The translations under genes were made by a program, and so were the position numbers. Below the pieces are notes generated by a model. It did not search any database, was not told where the DNA came from, and was given only the letters and a program-made list of their open reading frames with translations. DNA of 64,000 bases, taken from contig NZ_CP032485.1 of assembly GCF_006542335.1 (NCBI RefSeq), positions 1,126,501-1,190,500 of the forward strand, in the 5' to 3' direction. Below are positions 44,559 to 54,189 of this stretch, piece after piece. The number at the start of each line of letters is the position of its first letter. The stretch's first letter is position 1. The stretch is from Neokomagataea tanensis (lineage in GTDB: Bacteria; Pseudomonadota; Alphaproteobacteria; Acetobacterales; Acetobacteraceae).

Positions 44559-45517
44559 ATGTCTATGTCTGAAACATCATCCCTCCCTGAAATGCCCATT
44601 TGCGTTGCGGCTTTGTATAAGTTCGTACCGATTCAAGATTGCCCGTCCGTCCAAGCACTTTTGAAGCAAGACGGAGATGCGTTGGGTATTCGGGGTATAT
44701 TGCTTGTCGCGCCAGAGGGATTGAACGGCACGATCGCAGGCACGGATGAAGCCATTACTAATATCTTGACGCGCATTCGCTCTTTACCGGGATGTGCCGA
44801 TATTGAGGTAAAATTCTCACGCGCACCGGAGCTGCCTTTCCGCCGTTTCAAAGTACGCTTAAAACGCGAAATCGTAACAATGGGCTGTCCGGACATTGAT
44901 CCGAGGCATAGCGTCGGTCATTACGTAAAGCCGGAGGATTGGAATGATCTAATTTCCGACCCGGATACGATTTTGATCGATACGCGTAATGATTATGAAG
45001 TCGCTATAGGCACTTTTAAAGGCGCGGAAGACCCTAAAACGACCAGTTTTCGAGAGTTCCCGGAGTGGTTCCGCCAGCGTCGCGCAGCCTTGGAGGCGGA
45101 GGGACGCACACCCAAAATTGCGATGTTCTGCACGGGGGGATCCGGTGTGAGAAATCGACAGCTTTTGCCCGCTCGGAAGGGGTAGATGATGTTTACCATC
45201 TACAGGGCGGAATATTGAAATATCTCGAGACTGTACCGCAGGAAAAAAGTCTGTGGGAAGGTGCGTGCTTTGTTTTTGACCAACGCGTCGCAGTGGAGCA
45301 TGGGTTGGAAATCTCGGAATATGATTTATGCCATGCGTGCCGACGTCCGATTTCAGAGGCTGATAAGGCATCGTCTTTATACGTCCAAGGGGTTGCCTGC
45401 CCTCATTGTCATAACGAGCGTTCAGAGCAGCAACGCCACCGCTACTCGGAGCGGGAAAAGCAAGAGCGCTTAGCCCAAGAACGTAAAACCGGGCATTTAG
45501 GCGTCTCTCAGAAATAA
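44559..45517 (+). pseudogene. trhO: tRNA uridine(34) hydroxylase TrhO, frameshifted in a G6 run
   Basis: TrhO installs 5-hydroxyuridine at position 34 of tRNAs. The N-terminal acylphosphatase-like part (ATG at 44559, APEGLNGTIAGTDEA) and the rhodanese domain run in one frame to IAMFCTGG. After the G6 at 45134-45139 the expected [14 protein letters not shown] (catalytic loop [10 protein letters not shown]) continues one frame over, through [13 protein letters not shown] and the C-terminal CHAC...CPHC zinc domain. Adding one G restores the whole protein, so a homopolymer error is likely; as it stands, the frame ends at 45185. It is probably in an operon with the heptosyltransferase. Confidence 0.88.
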
Positions 45518-45532
45518 TTTTAAAACTCTGAG
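45507..45532. terminator. possible bidirectional terminator between convergent genes
   Basis: CTCAGA (45507-45512) and TCTGAG (45527-45532) pair around a T/A-rich loop that contains both genes' stop codons (2 bp apart). It is short, so support is modest. Confidence 0.35.
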
Positions 45533-46914
45533 TGGACACGCCCGCCAAAAATTGAAACAGGTCCGCGGTCCATATTGTACGCTGGGTTTCCAACCCATTG
45601 GTAATCCAGCGTGATATGGCCGATATTGGAAACGGCGAGGTCATAATAGGCTTCAACGATATGCTCATTGCCGGCATGGGGCAGTATGCCATCGCCGACG
45701 AGCAGGCCGGTCCCACCTGCATTTAGGTATTTTTTACGAAGACCAGAGGCCGCGTTCATGACGTAGGCTAAGCCAATTCGGTCATTTTGCCGGTGCCATG
45801 CTGCGCCGTCCAAAGACGCTCCGCCCGCTAGCGTGCGGTCGATGTCCGTAAATTCATAAGATTCGTAGTGACCGTCAGCCCAACCGGCACGCAGAAATAT
45901 GGCGATATTGGCTGACAGGGATTGCTCAAGTGTCATGCTAACCCCAGGGCGGTTTCCCATTTTTCGGACGTCTGCGGTACTGGCCGGGGTGTTTGTTAAA
46001 GCGCTTAACAGCAACGCATCTTTAAAGCGGCCCATATGTGCATGGCTGTTGAATGCCGTAAGGAGTATTTTTCCAGGCAGTGAGCCGATTGAGTGCCGTT
46101 CTTCCAGTTCTTCATCAATCTGAAAGTTTTTAAAGCTTGTGTCGGTATCCGGGCTGTTCGGTATCACAGACATAAGGAACAGGCCGGAGCGCAGTGTCCA
46201 ACGGCCTTGGAACCATTCTGTGGCAATACCTGTCGTATAGCCCCAAGAATCCGCAGCGTAATCAAAGGTGCCAGTGTCGATAAGAGACCAATTCAGGAAG
46301 TCTGACCGCGGATCATGAGCATATGTATTATTATCGTACAGGTCAGGAATTGAAAATTTGCCAGCAGTTATAACCAGTCTGTTGGAAGATTGGTGGATCG
46401 AAAACTGATTGAGATCGGAGGGAATTTTTTCTGTCGTTCCAGAAAAATTAAACGTTTGCCGAAAAAAAGCGCGCTGTACCCTGAAATAGGGAGTGCCCCT
46501 CCCCAATTTGTAGGCTTCGCCGCTCGAAAAGCCTGCTATTCCCAGTGTGTTACCAAGCCCGAACCCTTGGTCTACTTCACCATTCACCCAGATTTCCCCT
46601 CCTTTCCAGGGGTGTAGGCCCGTGAAGAGCGTGAGGTCCCAGGTTTCTGCCCCGCGCGCTGCGGGCTTTAGGCTTTGTGGTCCGGAGTAGGGCGCATTAA
46701 ATGTGTTATGGCCCTGCCACACCAGTGTTGATTGGGCATGCAGGGCAAAAACATCGGTGGTTTCGAGCGTATCGGGCACCGCATCAGTTGTTTGTGTGAG
46801 GGGTGATGAGGCTGGAATGGCCTTTACTTTTTGTCCGAACGCTAGGGCCGCAAATAGACCCAAGCAAAGCACGGGCCTGGGGCAGACCCTGCGCTGCTTA
46901 AGCCGCTTTTTCAT
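45520..46914 (-). CDS. oprB: OprB-family carbohydrate-selective porin
   Basis: A 464-residue outer-membrane porin with a signal peptide (VLCLGLFAALAFG..KA) and an OprB barrel: GGEIWVNGEVDQGFGLGNTLG, RAFFRQTFNF, AGKFSIPDLYDNNTYAHDPR, NEHIVEAYYDLAVS, and an ending YNMDRGPVSIFGGRVHSEF, which is the OprB C-terminal signature with a terminal Phe. It lets sugars through the outer membrane. The ATG (46914) overlaps the tonB stop by four bases, an unusual pairing with an energy-coupling gene. Confidence 0.9.
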   Translation of the reverse strand: MKKRLKQRRVCPRPVLCLGLFAALAFGQKVKAIPASSPLTQTTDAVPDTLETTDVFALHAQSTLVWQGHNTFNAPYSGPQSLKPAARGAETWDLTLFTGLHPWKGGEIWVNGEVDQGFGLGNTLGIAGFSSGEAYKLGRGTPYFRVQRAFFRQTFNFSGTTEKIPSDLNQFSIHQSSNRLVITAGKFSIPDLYDNNTYAHDPRSDFLNWSLIDTGTFDYAADSWGYTTGIATEWFQGRWTLRSGLFLMSVIPNSPDTDTSFKNFQIDEELEERHSIGSLPGKILLTAFNSHAHMGRFKDALLLSALTNTPASTADVRKMGNRPGVSMTLEQSLSANIAIFLRAGWADGHYESYEFTDIDRTLAGGASLDGAAWHRQNDRIGLAYVMNAASGLRKKYLNAGGTGLLVGDGILPHAGNEHIVEAYYDLAVSNIGHITLDYQWVGNPAYNMDRGPVSIFGGRVHSEF

Positions 46915-48026
46915 CGGCGGAGTAGAATGTAATTCAACGTCATATCAAATTCGAAGTGGTCACCCTTCATATTAGGTGGCGGCGGAGGCAGATGTGCGCC
47001 CTGGAAAGTACTGGTTAGCCCGGCGTCTAATGAATAAGAGCCAGAAGATCCGATAAGGCGTACGGTTTTAACCCGGCCATATCGGTCAAGTACGACATGT
47101 ACAGAAGAGGCACCATCTTCCCCATTACGGGCGGCGTCTTCCGGATAATAGATATGGGCTTTGATCCAGCGGTCAATTTCGCCGGCATAATCTTCGCTGA
47201 TGCCACGGATAGATGTGCTGGTTTTAAATGGTGCGTTGATCTGACCATTCATGCTGAGCGGCCCGATCGACATATCGATGGGACCGCCCGAACCTGCGGG
47301 ACGCCCACGATGATGAGGGCGAGGGGATGGCTGTTCGCTAAAGCTCAAATCCATTGGATGCGCAAATGGGTTGTTCGCTGCACTGCTGGACGCTTTGCGG
47401 TGGTGTTGGTGCCCACGCTGGGAACGAGCTTGGGCGCTTGGCGCGTGGCCAGGTGTCACTGGAGCAGTTGTTGGAGGGGTCTGGGTCAGCTCTGCGGAGT
47501 GATCCTGTTCCAACTGCGGGGCTGAAGGTTGATCTGGTGTAGGAACAACGGTTGAAGGTGCCGTCTCAGCGTTGTCCGAATTTGTCTCTGATGGAGGTTC
47601 AGGCGAGGGCGCTTGTGCGCTCGGCGGTGGTTCTCCACCACCTTGGTCTTGGGAGCGCGGTCCTTGCATGCTGTGTTTGGCTGGCGGTTGGTCAAAAACC
47701 ATTTCAACCTGAGGCTCTGCGCCACTTGCGCCACCTGAAAGCTGTTGGTGGGGCCATAAAAGCAGCGTGAGAAGAGCAGCGTGCAAGGCCGCAGAAAAGC
47801 AAAATGGTCCAAGCAGTCCTGCTTCAACAAAAACCTGCCGACGTTCCATCGGTGTAAGGACAGAGCGTACGGCTATGCTTGGCTCAGCGTAGTCACGCAG
47901 CCGTGTCCTCGACCCTGCCGGAGGGAAATTCCGGTATGGTGCAGCCTTAGCAGTGCTTGGTGTACCGAAGAACTGTGGTTCTTTGCGATCGTCGCGCTGG
48001 GAGGCGTGCAAAATAGGGCGGCTCAT
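46911..48026 (-). CDS. TonB-family energy transducer
   Basis: A 371-residue protein with a membrane anchor at about 67-95 (EAGLLGPFCFSAALHAALLTLLLWPHQ), a long Pro/Ser/Thr/Gln-rich linker (about 100-230), and a C-terminal TonB domain (IDRWIKAHIYYPEDAARNGEDG and VHVVLDRYGRVKTVRLIGSSG). The first 60 residues before the anchor are unusual; a start at Met60 (47849) would give standard TonB topology. Neither start has a clear ribosome site. It lies just before oprB, with a four-base overlap. No exbB/exbD is seen here. It may energise the receptor at 32.9 kb. Confidence 0.85.
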   Translation of the reverse strand: MSRPILHASQRDDRKEPQFFGTPSTAKAAPYRNFPPAGSRTRLRDYAEPSIAVRSVLTPMERRQVFVEAGLLGPFCFSAALHAALLTLLLWPHQQLSGGASGAEPQVEMVFDQPPAKHSMQGPRSQDQGGGEPPPSAQAPSPEPPSETNSDNAETAPSTVVPTPDQPSAPQLEQDHSAELTQTPPTTAPVTPGHAPSAQARSQRGHQHHRKASSSAANNPFAHPMDLSFSEQPSPRPHHRGRPAGSGGPIDMSIGPLSMNGQINAPFKTSTSIRGISEDYAGEIDRWIKAHIYYPEDAARNGEDGASSVHVVLDRYGRVKTVRLIGSSGSYSLDAGLTSTFQGAHLPPPPPNMKGDHFEFDMTLNYILLRR

Positions 48027-48233
48027 ACGGGTTGGCGGCGTGTCGGTTGCGTCCGGCCAGTTGCGATGTTTCTCCGGTGGCGGGAAAGCAGCGCAGGTGC
48101 TGGTGCGGTCGGGTTTTCGGTGCGGCCTTTTGACAGCCAGGCGGGAGGTTCAGGTCGGATCACGCAACACCATAGACAGGTCTGTGCGGATTGAGGAAGC
48201 CCGAAACCCGCGGAGATGAACGTTTGGAGATGT

Positions 48234-49037
48234 TTATTCGTTCAGGAGAAAAGGCGTCATGACCGACAAAAAAGCCTTTGGTTGGTCAACATGAAGCCAG
48301 TGTCCTGCATCGGGCAGAGTTTGAATGAGAGCTTGTGGAAACAGGGCTTTGATAAGAGGGTAGTGCTGTTCCTGTACATAAGGGGAGTTCTCACCGCGGA
48401 GGAAGAGAGCAGGCCCAAGGTAAGGCTGGGTCGATGGCGCTTCCCATCCTTCGATATGGGCAATTTCTGCAGCCAATGCATCGAAGCCTATAGCCCAGCC
48501 CGGTTTCTCCCCAAGTTTGAGATTTTGGCACATCAGCTCTGAAACAGCGCGGCTACCGGTAATCGGGTCAAGCAGGGTAAGTGCCTCTTTGCGTTCCAGA
48601 TGATCGGGAAACGTAAAGGATTTAAAACGCTCAATCATTGCGCTTTGGCCGTGGCGCGTTGGTGCGGGTGCCATGTCAGCTACAAATAGTCTCTGGACAC
48701 GCTCAGGCGAGGTCAGGGCAAGTTGCATAGCCACTTTTCCCCCCATGGAGTGTCCAACGATTGAGAATTTTTGAATGTTCAGAGCATCCAGCGTTTCGAG
48801 CACATCTTGTGCCATTGCTGCGTAAGATACGGGGCCGTGTGGGCTATCACCGTGATTGCGCAAATCCGGTGCAAGTGTACGGAAAGTTCCAGCAGTCGCA
48901 CGCTGTAGGAAACCCAAGTTGCGTGCCCGTCCGAAAAGACCGTGCAGAAAAACGACTACGGGGCGATGTTCGGGGGTGTATCGCCGTCGGTCCGTTCGAT
49001 GACCTGCAACTTCATAAAGAACCTTCTGTAGAGACAT
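48234..49037 (-). CDS. alpha/beta hydrolase (YbfF-like esterase)
   Basis: About 267 residues from the ATG at 49037, chosen because the family starts near MSLQKVLYEVAGHR; the longer upstream frame adds 84 low-complexity residues. Motifs: oxyanion FLHGLFGRARN, LRNHGDSPHG, nucleophile GHSMGGKVAM, an Asp near VADMAP and LRGENSPYV, and a His in DAGHWLHVDQP. Substrate unknown; probably cytosolic. It is divergent from the ClC gene. Confidence 0.88.
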   Translation of the reverse strand: MSLQKVLYEVAGHRTDRRRYTPEHRPVVVFLHGLFGRARNLGFLQRATAGTFRTLAPDLRNHGDSPHGPVSYAAMAQDVLETLDALNIQKFSIVGHSMGGKVAMQLALTSPERVQRLFVADMAPAPTRHGQSAMIERFKSFTFPDHLERKEALTLLDPITGSRAVSELMCQNLKLGEKPGWAIGFDALAAEIAHIEGWEAPSTQPYLGPALFLRGENSPYVQEQHYPLIKALFPQALIQTLPDAGHWLHVDQPKAFLSVMTPFLLNE

Positions 49038-49164
49038 GTTGATTGATGCTCTGTGAGCGGCCAAACAGTAGGAACACTCCTGCCGATGAGGGGCGCTCTT
49101 GTCTAGCACACTAGAATGAACTGGTTGTGAGAGGGATAGGTGTTTGTGGTTTTGAGGATTAAAG

Positions 49165-50936
49165 ATGCGTAAGCCAAGCCTATTCCTCGCCCCGATGTGG
49201 CTCCGCGCTTGGGTAAGGGCGGATGAAATTTGGCTCACGGTCCTCTCGGGCGTCTTAGGGGCAGTTGCAGCATTATGGGCGGTTGGCATCTCAACCGCGA
49301 CATTAACGGTTCACCGTTGGCTTTATGGTGCGGCCTACACCCCTGATGGGCATTTGTCAGGGTTGGAGCACCTTTCCCCCTTACGTACTGTCTTGGCGCT
49401 GACTCTGGGGGATTAGCTGTTGGTGTGTTTGGCGTTATTGCGGCGGCTATTGTACCGCGCCAACCGGTTGACCCAATTGAAGCAAATGCGCTGCACGGCG
49501 GCAGAATGTCCGTTCGGGACAGTCTCGTTGTTGTGGTGCAAACAATCCTATCCAACGGTTCGGGTGCATCAATTGGGCTTGAGGCAGGCTTTACGCAAAT
49601 AGGCTCAGCGTGTGCGTCGTGGGCTGGGCGGGCATTTCGCGTCCGGCGTGATGATTTACGTGTCTTGGTCGGCGCCGGTGCTGGGGCGGCTATTGGCGCA
49701 GCGTTTAACGCCCCGGTAACGGGCGCGTTTTATGCGTTCGAATTGGTGATTGGTTCTTATACTTTGGCGAGTTTGCCGCCTGTCGCGGCTGCGGCTTTGG
49801 CTGGTGTAGGGGTGGCACATGTTTTGCACCACAATCCTATGGCTTTGCCGCCTTTAAGTATCGGCACTCTTGATTGGAATGCTGGCATTGGCGTCGTATT
49901 AATAAGTATATTATCGGCTTTGACAGCTATCGCCGTTATGTTCGGCGTCACGCAGGTTGAAGCCCTGTTCCGGCGTATGCCCGGCCCGGCATGGTTGCGC
50001 CCGGTGGTTGGCGGGCTGGGGGTGAGTGGCTTGGCTCTGGTTCACCCTTCGGTTTTATCGTCCGGTCATGAGGCAATGCGGCGCGTTTTATCGGGGGACT
50101 TTTCTCCCCGGATTGCGGCAGGATTGCTGTTATTAAAAGCTCTAGCATCGGCTTTGAGTATCGGTGCTGGTTTCCGCGGAGGGCTGTTTTTCGCGTCCCT
50201 GTATTTGGGAACATTAGCTGGGACCGTTTACACGGTTTTTCTGACCCCGCTGGGCATAGCGCCCGGTAATATGGTGCTGGCGGCATTGGTCGGGATGAGT
50301 GCCATGGCGGTGGCTGTGATTGGCAGCCCAATGACCATGGTGTGTCTGGCGCTTGAAATGACGGGTAGCGCGGTTTTTAGCGGCGCAACATTTATTGCAG
50401 CAATTTTGTCGTTGCTTACCGTACGACGCCTCTTTGGTTATAGCTTTGCGACGTGGCGTTTCCATCTACGGGGGGAATCCATTCGTTCGGCTGTGGATAT
50501 TGGCTGGATACGCTCGTTAGATGTCCGTCGTATGATGCGTCCTGCTCCACGCATATTGCCGATGCGAACTTTGGTGGCGCGTGCCCAGAAAATCTTACCT
50601 CCGGGCTCAGGGCAGCGCGTCGTGTTAACGGATGAAGATGGCCGTTATGCCGGTATGCTCGGCGTAGCTGATTTGCATTTGGCCAGGGGCAACCCCAATC
50701 AGCTTGTCGGGGAGTTAGCGCATCATCAGGAGTATATGCTGACTCCCCTTATGAATGTACGCGACGCGATCGAACACTTCACAGAAGCTGAAGCCGATGC
50801 GTTGGTTGTCGTGGATGATGTTCTTTCTCGCAAGATTGTCGGATTATTGACCGAACAGCATGCTCTGCGCCGCTACGCAGAGGAGTTGGAGCGTAGCCGC
50901 CGCTCCCTAGCAGGAGAGGAATCTTTCCCGACCTAG
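49165..50936 (+). pseudogene. ClC-family chloride channel/transporter, frameshifted in a G5 run
   Basis: The N-terminal part (ATG at 49165, RADEIWLTVLSGVLGAVAALW) ends at GD after LALTLG, while the rest continues in another frame from LAVGVFG. The break is the G5 at 49407-49411; one extra G restores LTLGGLAVGVFG. The remaining protein has ClC segments NGSGASIGLEAGFTQIGS (a GREGP-like motif keeping the Glu), GAAFNAPVTGAFYAFE and GAGFRGGLFFASLYLG, then a C-terminal CBS-like region. Chloride/proton exchange is the family role; other anions are possible. Confidence 0.85.
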
Positions 50937-51000
50937 GGTCTTGGCAGTGCTTGAGCAACACTTCACACTACAGAACTGTTTTTATTGAAAAGGAAAAAAC

Positions 51001-51471
51001 ATGGCTGATGTAAATTACGAAGAGCGTCTTGCTGCTTTAGGCATTACTTTGCCAGAGGCAGCGGCTCCTGTAGCAAATTATCTGGCAACATCACGGACGG
51101 GGAATACGCTGATTGTTTCAGGTCAACTCCCGTTGGTTGATGGTAAATTGCTGGCCCTCGGTAAGCTCGGGCAAGACGTGGATGCGGAAACGGGTGTTGC
51201 TTGCGCAAAAGCATGCTTGACCAATGTCATTGCACAGGCAAAGGCGGCGTTAGGGGGAGACTTATCCCGTGTACGCAAAGTCGTGCGTTTGGGAGGCTTT
51301 ATTGCATGTACATCTGACTTCACAGCACATGCTGGTGTTATGAACGGTGCGTCTGACTTGGCTGTTGAAGTGTTTGGAGATGCCGGGCGTCATGCACGCT
51401 CGACCATTGGCGTACCAAGTTTGCCGCTCAATGCGCCCGTTGAAGTCGAAGCATGGTTTGAAGTCGACTGA
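51001..51471 (+). CDS. RidA family protein
   Basis: A 156-residue YjgF/YER057c/UK114 protein, longer than E. coli RidA (128), as in the YabJ-like subgroups. Core motifs: VANYLATSRTGNTLIVSGQLP, ALGKLGQDVDAETG, ACLTNVIAQAKAALGGDL and RSTIGVPSLPLNAPVEVEAW. RidA proteins deaminate reactive enamine/imine intermediates; whether this subgroup does so is not known. RBS GAAAAGGAAAAAAC precedes the ATG. A strong terminator follows. Confidence 0.9.
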   Translation: MADVNYEERLAALGITLPEAAAPVANYLATSRTGNTLIVSGQLPLVDGKLLALGKLGQDVDAETGVACAKACLTNVIAQAKAALGGDLSRVRKVVRLGGFIACTSDFTAHAGVMNGASDLAVEVFGDAGRHARSTIGVPSLPLNAPVEVEAWFEVD

Positions 51472-51478
51472 TTGAGTG

Positions 51479-51518
51479 TTGAGAGGAATGTCGAACTAAG
51501 CATATTCCTCTCAATTTT
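51479..51518 (+). terminator. Rho-independent terminator after ridA
   Basis: TTGAGAGGAAT (51479-51489) pairs perfectly with ATTCCTCTCAA (51504-51514), 11 bp, followed by TTTT. It separates ridA from the flagellar genes. Confidence 0.82.
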
Positions 51519-51564
51519 AACGATTTAGCAAGATTGTAGAACCTATGTTTGCCCAGCATGAAGC

Positions 51565-52323
51565 ATGCTGGAGTCGGCAGGTTTGGAAAATACAACCTAC
51601 ATAGCTTTGTCAAAAATGGACGCGCAGCAGCGTGCGATGTCCGTCATAGCGACAAACATGGCAAACGCATCGACCGTTGGCTTTAAACGGGAAGATGTTT
51701 TGTTCAGCGATTATTTATCCCAGCAACGCGCAACTCACCAACCTGCTGGAGCAGAGAGTGAAGCCTATACGCAGGATCGCGCTACGTATCGTGATGTGCA
51801 GCAGGGTGATTTGCAGCAAACGGGTAATGCGCTGGATTTAGCTTTAGGCGGACAAGGGTATTTTCAGGTTCAAACCGCTAACGGTGTGCGTTTGACGCGT
51901 GCTGGGAAGTTTGAACAACAAGCAGATGGCAGCATCGTTGACGAAAGCGGAAACGCTTTATTGGACAGGGCCGGACGTGCCATCAAAATACCGGCTGGTG
52001 ACCAGAATATAAGCATCTCCAGTGATGGAGTTCTGTCGACCGAAAGCGGGGATCAGGCGCAAATAGCTGTTGTCTCTGTCGCAGATGAAAATGCCTTGAA
52101 AGCAGAAGGCGGACATCTTTTCGCGACGAGCCAACCGACGCAACCTGTAGCTCAACCTCATATGGCACAGGGTATGCTCGAAGGTAGCAACGTTCAAATG
52201 ATGAGCGAAGTGACCAAGATGCTCGATATCCAACGAAATTTTCAATTCATGGCGCAATTCATCAATGCGGAAGCGACCCGCCAACAAAATGCCATCGATA
52301 AAATTGTTCAGGTCTCGGCCTGA
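51565..52323 (+). CDS. flgF: flagellar basal-body rod protein FlgF
   Basis: A 252-residue proximal rod protein of the FlgE/F/G family. It has the N-terminal MLESAGLENTTYIALSKMDAQQRAMSVIATNMANASTVGFKRED (rod-protein helix), DLQQTGNALDLALGGQGYFQV and the C-terminal helix SNVQMMSEVTKMLDIQRNFQ. Order flgF-flgG-flgA is the standard distal-rod group in alphaproteobacteria. The ATG is only about 46 bases after the ridA terminator, so a promoter must lie in this short gap. Confidence 0.95.
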   Translation: MLESAGLENTTYIALSKMDAQQRAMSVIATNMANASTVGFKREDVLFSDYLSQQRATHQPAGAESEAYTQDRATYRDVQQGDLQQTGNALDLALGGQGYFQVQTANGVRLTRAGKFEQQADGSIVDESGNALLDRAGRAIKIPAGDQNISISSDGVLSTESGDQAQIAVVSVADENALKAEGGHLFATSQPTQPVAQPHMAQGMLEGSNVQMMSEVTKMLDIQRNFQFMAQFINAEATRQQNAIDKIVQVSA

Positions 52324-52349
52324 TTATTACCCTTAAGGATTAAAATCTC

Positions 52350-53141
52350 ATGCGGTCACTCGATATTGCTGGAACTGGCATGCAGGCTCAGCAAACCAAT
52401 GTTGAGACAATTTCCAACAATATCGCGAATATGAGTACAACGGGCTATAAGCGTGCCCGGGCTGAATTTCAGGACCTGATGTATCAAGATTTACGCCGCG
52501 TCGGGACAACATCCTCAGATTCGGGCACGACTGTTCCTTCTGGCGCTCAGATTGGCTTGGGTGTGAAAACAGCTGCTATTTACCGGATCAATGATCAGGG
52601 CAGTTTGGAACAAACAAGCAATTCGTTGGATCTGGCCGTTCAAGGCCGGGGTTATTTTCAAGTTCAGCTTCCATCAGGGCAGATGGCTTATACCCGTGAT
52701 GGAACATTCTCGATGGATGCAAATGGCTCGTTGGTGACAGCCGACGGTTATGCCGTTAATCCAGGTATTACAATTCCATCAAACGCCCAAAATGTTAGCA
52801 TCGATCAGTCGGGACAGGTGAGCGTCACGGTAGCGGGCCAAAACACCGCGACGGTAATTGGACAATTGCAGCTTGCGACCTTTGCCAATGAAAATGGACT
52901 CGCAGCGATGGGGCAAAACTTGCTTACGCAAACGGCAGCATCGGGGGACGCGCAAATCGGTACTCCCAACACAACGGGTTATGGGGGGGTGATGCAGGGT
53001 TACGTTGAAAAATCCAACGTCAATGTTGTTTCGGAAATTACAGACCTCATTACGGCTCAGCGCGCATATGAGATGAATAGTAAAGTTATAACATCATCGG
53101 ATGAAATGATGCAGACGTTGACGAATCTGGGTGGACGATAA
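52350..53141 (+). CDS. flgG: flagellar distal rod protein FlgG
   Basis: A 263-residue rod protein, full length. N-terminal MRSLDIAGTGMQAQQTNVETISNNIANMSTTGYKRARAEFQDLMYQ is the diagnostic FlgG start; the C-terminal SNVNVVSEITDLITAQRAYEMNSKVITSSDEMMQT is the conserved rod helix. It follows flgF by 26 bases and flgA by two. Confidence 0.97.
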   Translation: MRSLDIAGTGMQAQQTNVETISNNIANMSTTGYKRARAEFQDLMYQDLRRVGTTSSDSGTTVPSGAQIGLGVKTAAIYRINDQGSLEQTSNSLDLAVQGRGYFQVQLPSGQMAYTRDGTFSMDANGSLVTADGYAVNPGITIPSNAQNVSIDQSGQVSVTVAGQNTATVIGQLQLATFANENGLAAMGQNLLTQTAASGDAQIGTPNTTGYGGVMQGYVEKSNVNVVSEITDLITAQRAYEMNSKVITSSDEMMQTLTNLGGR

Positions 53142-53143
53142 GC

Positions 53144-54124
53144 GTGCGCCTCAGGGCTTGCATTGTTTGCCTTATGGGCATTTTGGGGATGTCTCACTCT
53201 CTTGCGGCAACTTTACGCCCTTCGGTGGAGCTGGACCATGCACGGGTGCGTTTGTCAGATTTGTTTGCAGGTCTGGCACCGGGGCAGGATGTTGAGATCG
53301 GAGATGCTCCAGCTTTTGGGGACCATTATACAGTAGGGGGTGAGCAATTAACGGCTATAGCGGCACAATTTGCTGTGGATTGGCCGGGTGCTTCCCCTCT
53401 TGTTTCGGTTACATTGACCCGTAAAGCACGGTGGATCACGGAAGATGACGTTCTGCCCTTGGTCAAGCAAGCGCTGATCCTACCTGATCAAGCAGAAGTC
53501 GACCTGACTTTAGAGAACTTTAAAGCCGTGGCAGTGCCATCCCAAGATCAGGGGGGCGTGGTGTTGGTAAGGGTCGAGCATCCAGGCGGCGGAGGACATT
53601 TTACGGCGCGTTTTCGCGTACCGAACCATGAAGGTGGTCTGGGAACATTTTTTACCGTGACGGGAAATGTACAAGCCAATATTCCGACAATTATTCTGAA
53701 AAAAACGGTCAAGCCTGGGCAGGTTATCATGCCTGAGGATGTTACGACGGGGTTATCCCCTGTAGGTTCCGTGCCTGAGGATGCGCTTTCTTCGGGGCAA
53801 GAAGCAATCGGTTTGGTCACACGTTACGCTGCAAAAGCGGGCACGGTTTTAGGGGCTTCGCAGCTGGTACGGCCGCAATTAGTGCATCGTGGTTCGCCGG
53901 TTGTGGTGACCTACCACGGCCCGAATGTAAGCCTCACTGTATCTGGAACGGTATTAGAGGCAGGAGGGAGGGGCGACACGGTCCACGTCTACAACATGAG
54001 CAGCAAAATGATTCTCACAGGCAAGGTCGTCGGGCAGAGCAGTGTTGATGTGCTGGACGGAGTGGCACCGCTTGTTGTTGGGACGCGTATTCGTGAGACT
54101 TTGAATAATTTGCCGACATTGTGA
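53144..54124 (+). CDS. flgA: flagellar P-ring assembly chaperone FlgA
   Basis: A 326-residue periplasmic chaperone with a signal peptide (core IVCLMGILGMSHSLA). The C-terminal SAF domain PGQVIMPEDVTTGLS and the GSPVVVTYHGPNVSLTVSGTVLEAG region are typical. It is needed for P-ring (FlgI) assembly. It is somewhat longer than E. coli FlgA (219), as in alphaproteobacteria. The GTG at 53144 is two bases after the flgG stop. The usual next gene, flgH, is absent. Confidence 0.9.
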   Translation: MRLRACIVCLMGILGMSHSLAATLRPSVELDHARVRLSDLFAGLAPGQDVEIGDAPAFGDHYTVGGEQLTAIAAQFAVDWPGASPLVSVTLTRKARWITEDDVLPLVKQALILPDQAEVDLTLENFKAVAVPSQDQGGVVLVRVEHPGGGGHFTARFRVPNHEGGLGTFFTVTGNVQANIPTIILKKTVKPGQVIMPEDVTTGLSPVGSVPEDALSSGQEAIGLVTRYAAKAGTVLGASQLVRPQLVHRGSPVVVTYHGPNVSLTVSGTVLEAGGRGDTVHVYNMSSKMILTGKVVGQSSVDVLDGVAPLVVGTRIRETLNNLPTL

Positions 54125-54189
54125 GTTTTTATTGACTATATGTTGAAAAATATGCCCCACTCGCTGTTACATTAGGAGAGGAAAAGCAT

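Noticed and set aside
49038..49289. 84-residue extension of the alpha/beta hydrolase
   Set aside because: It overlaps the divergent ClC gene start and lacks any hydrolase similarity.
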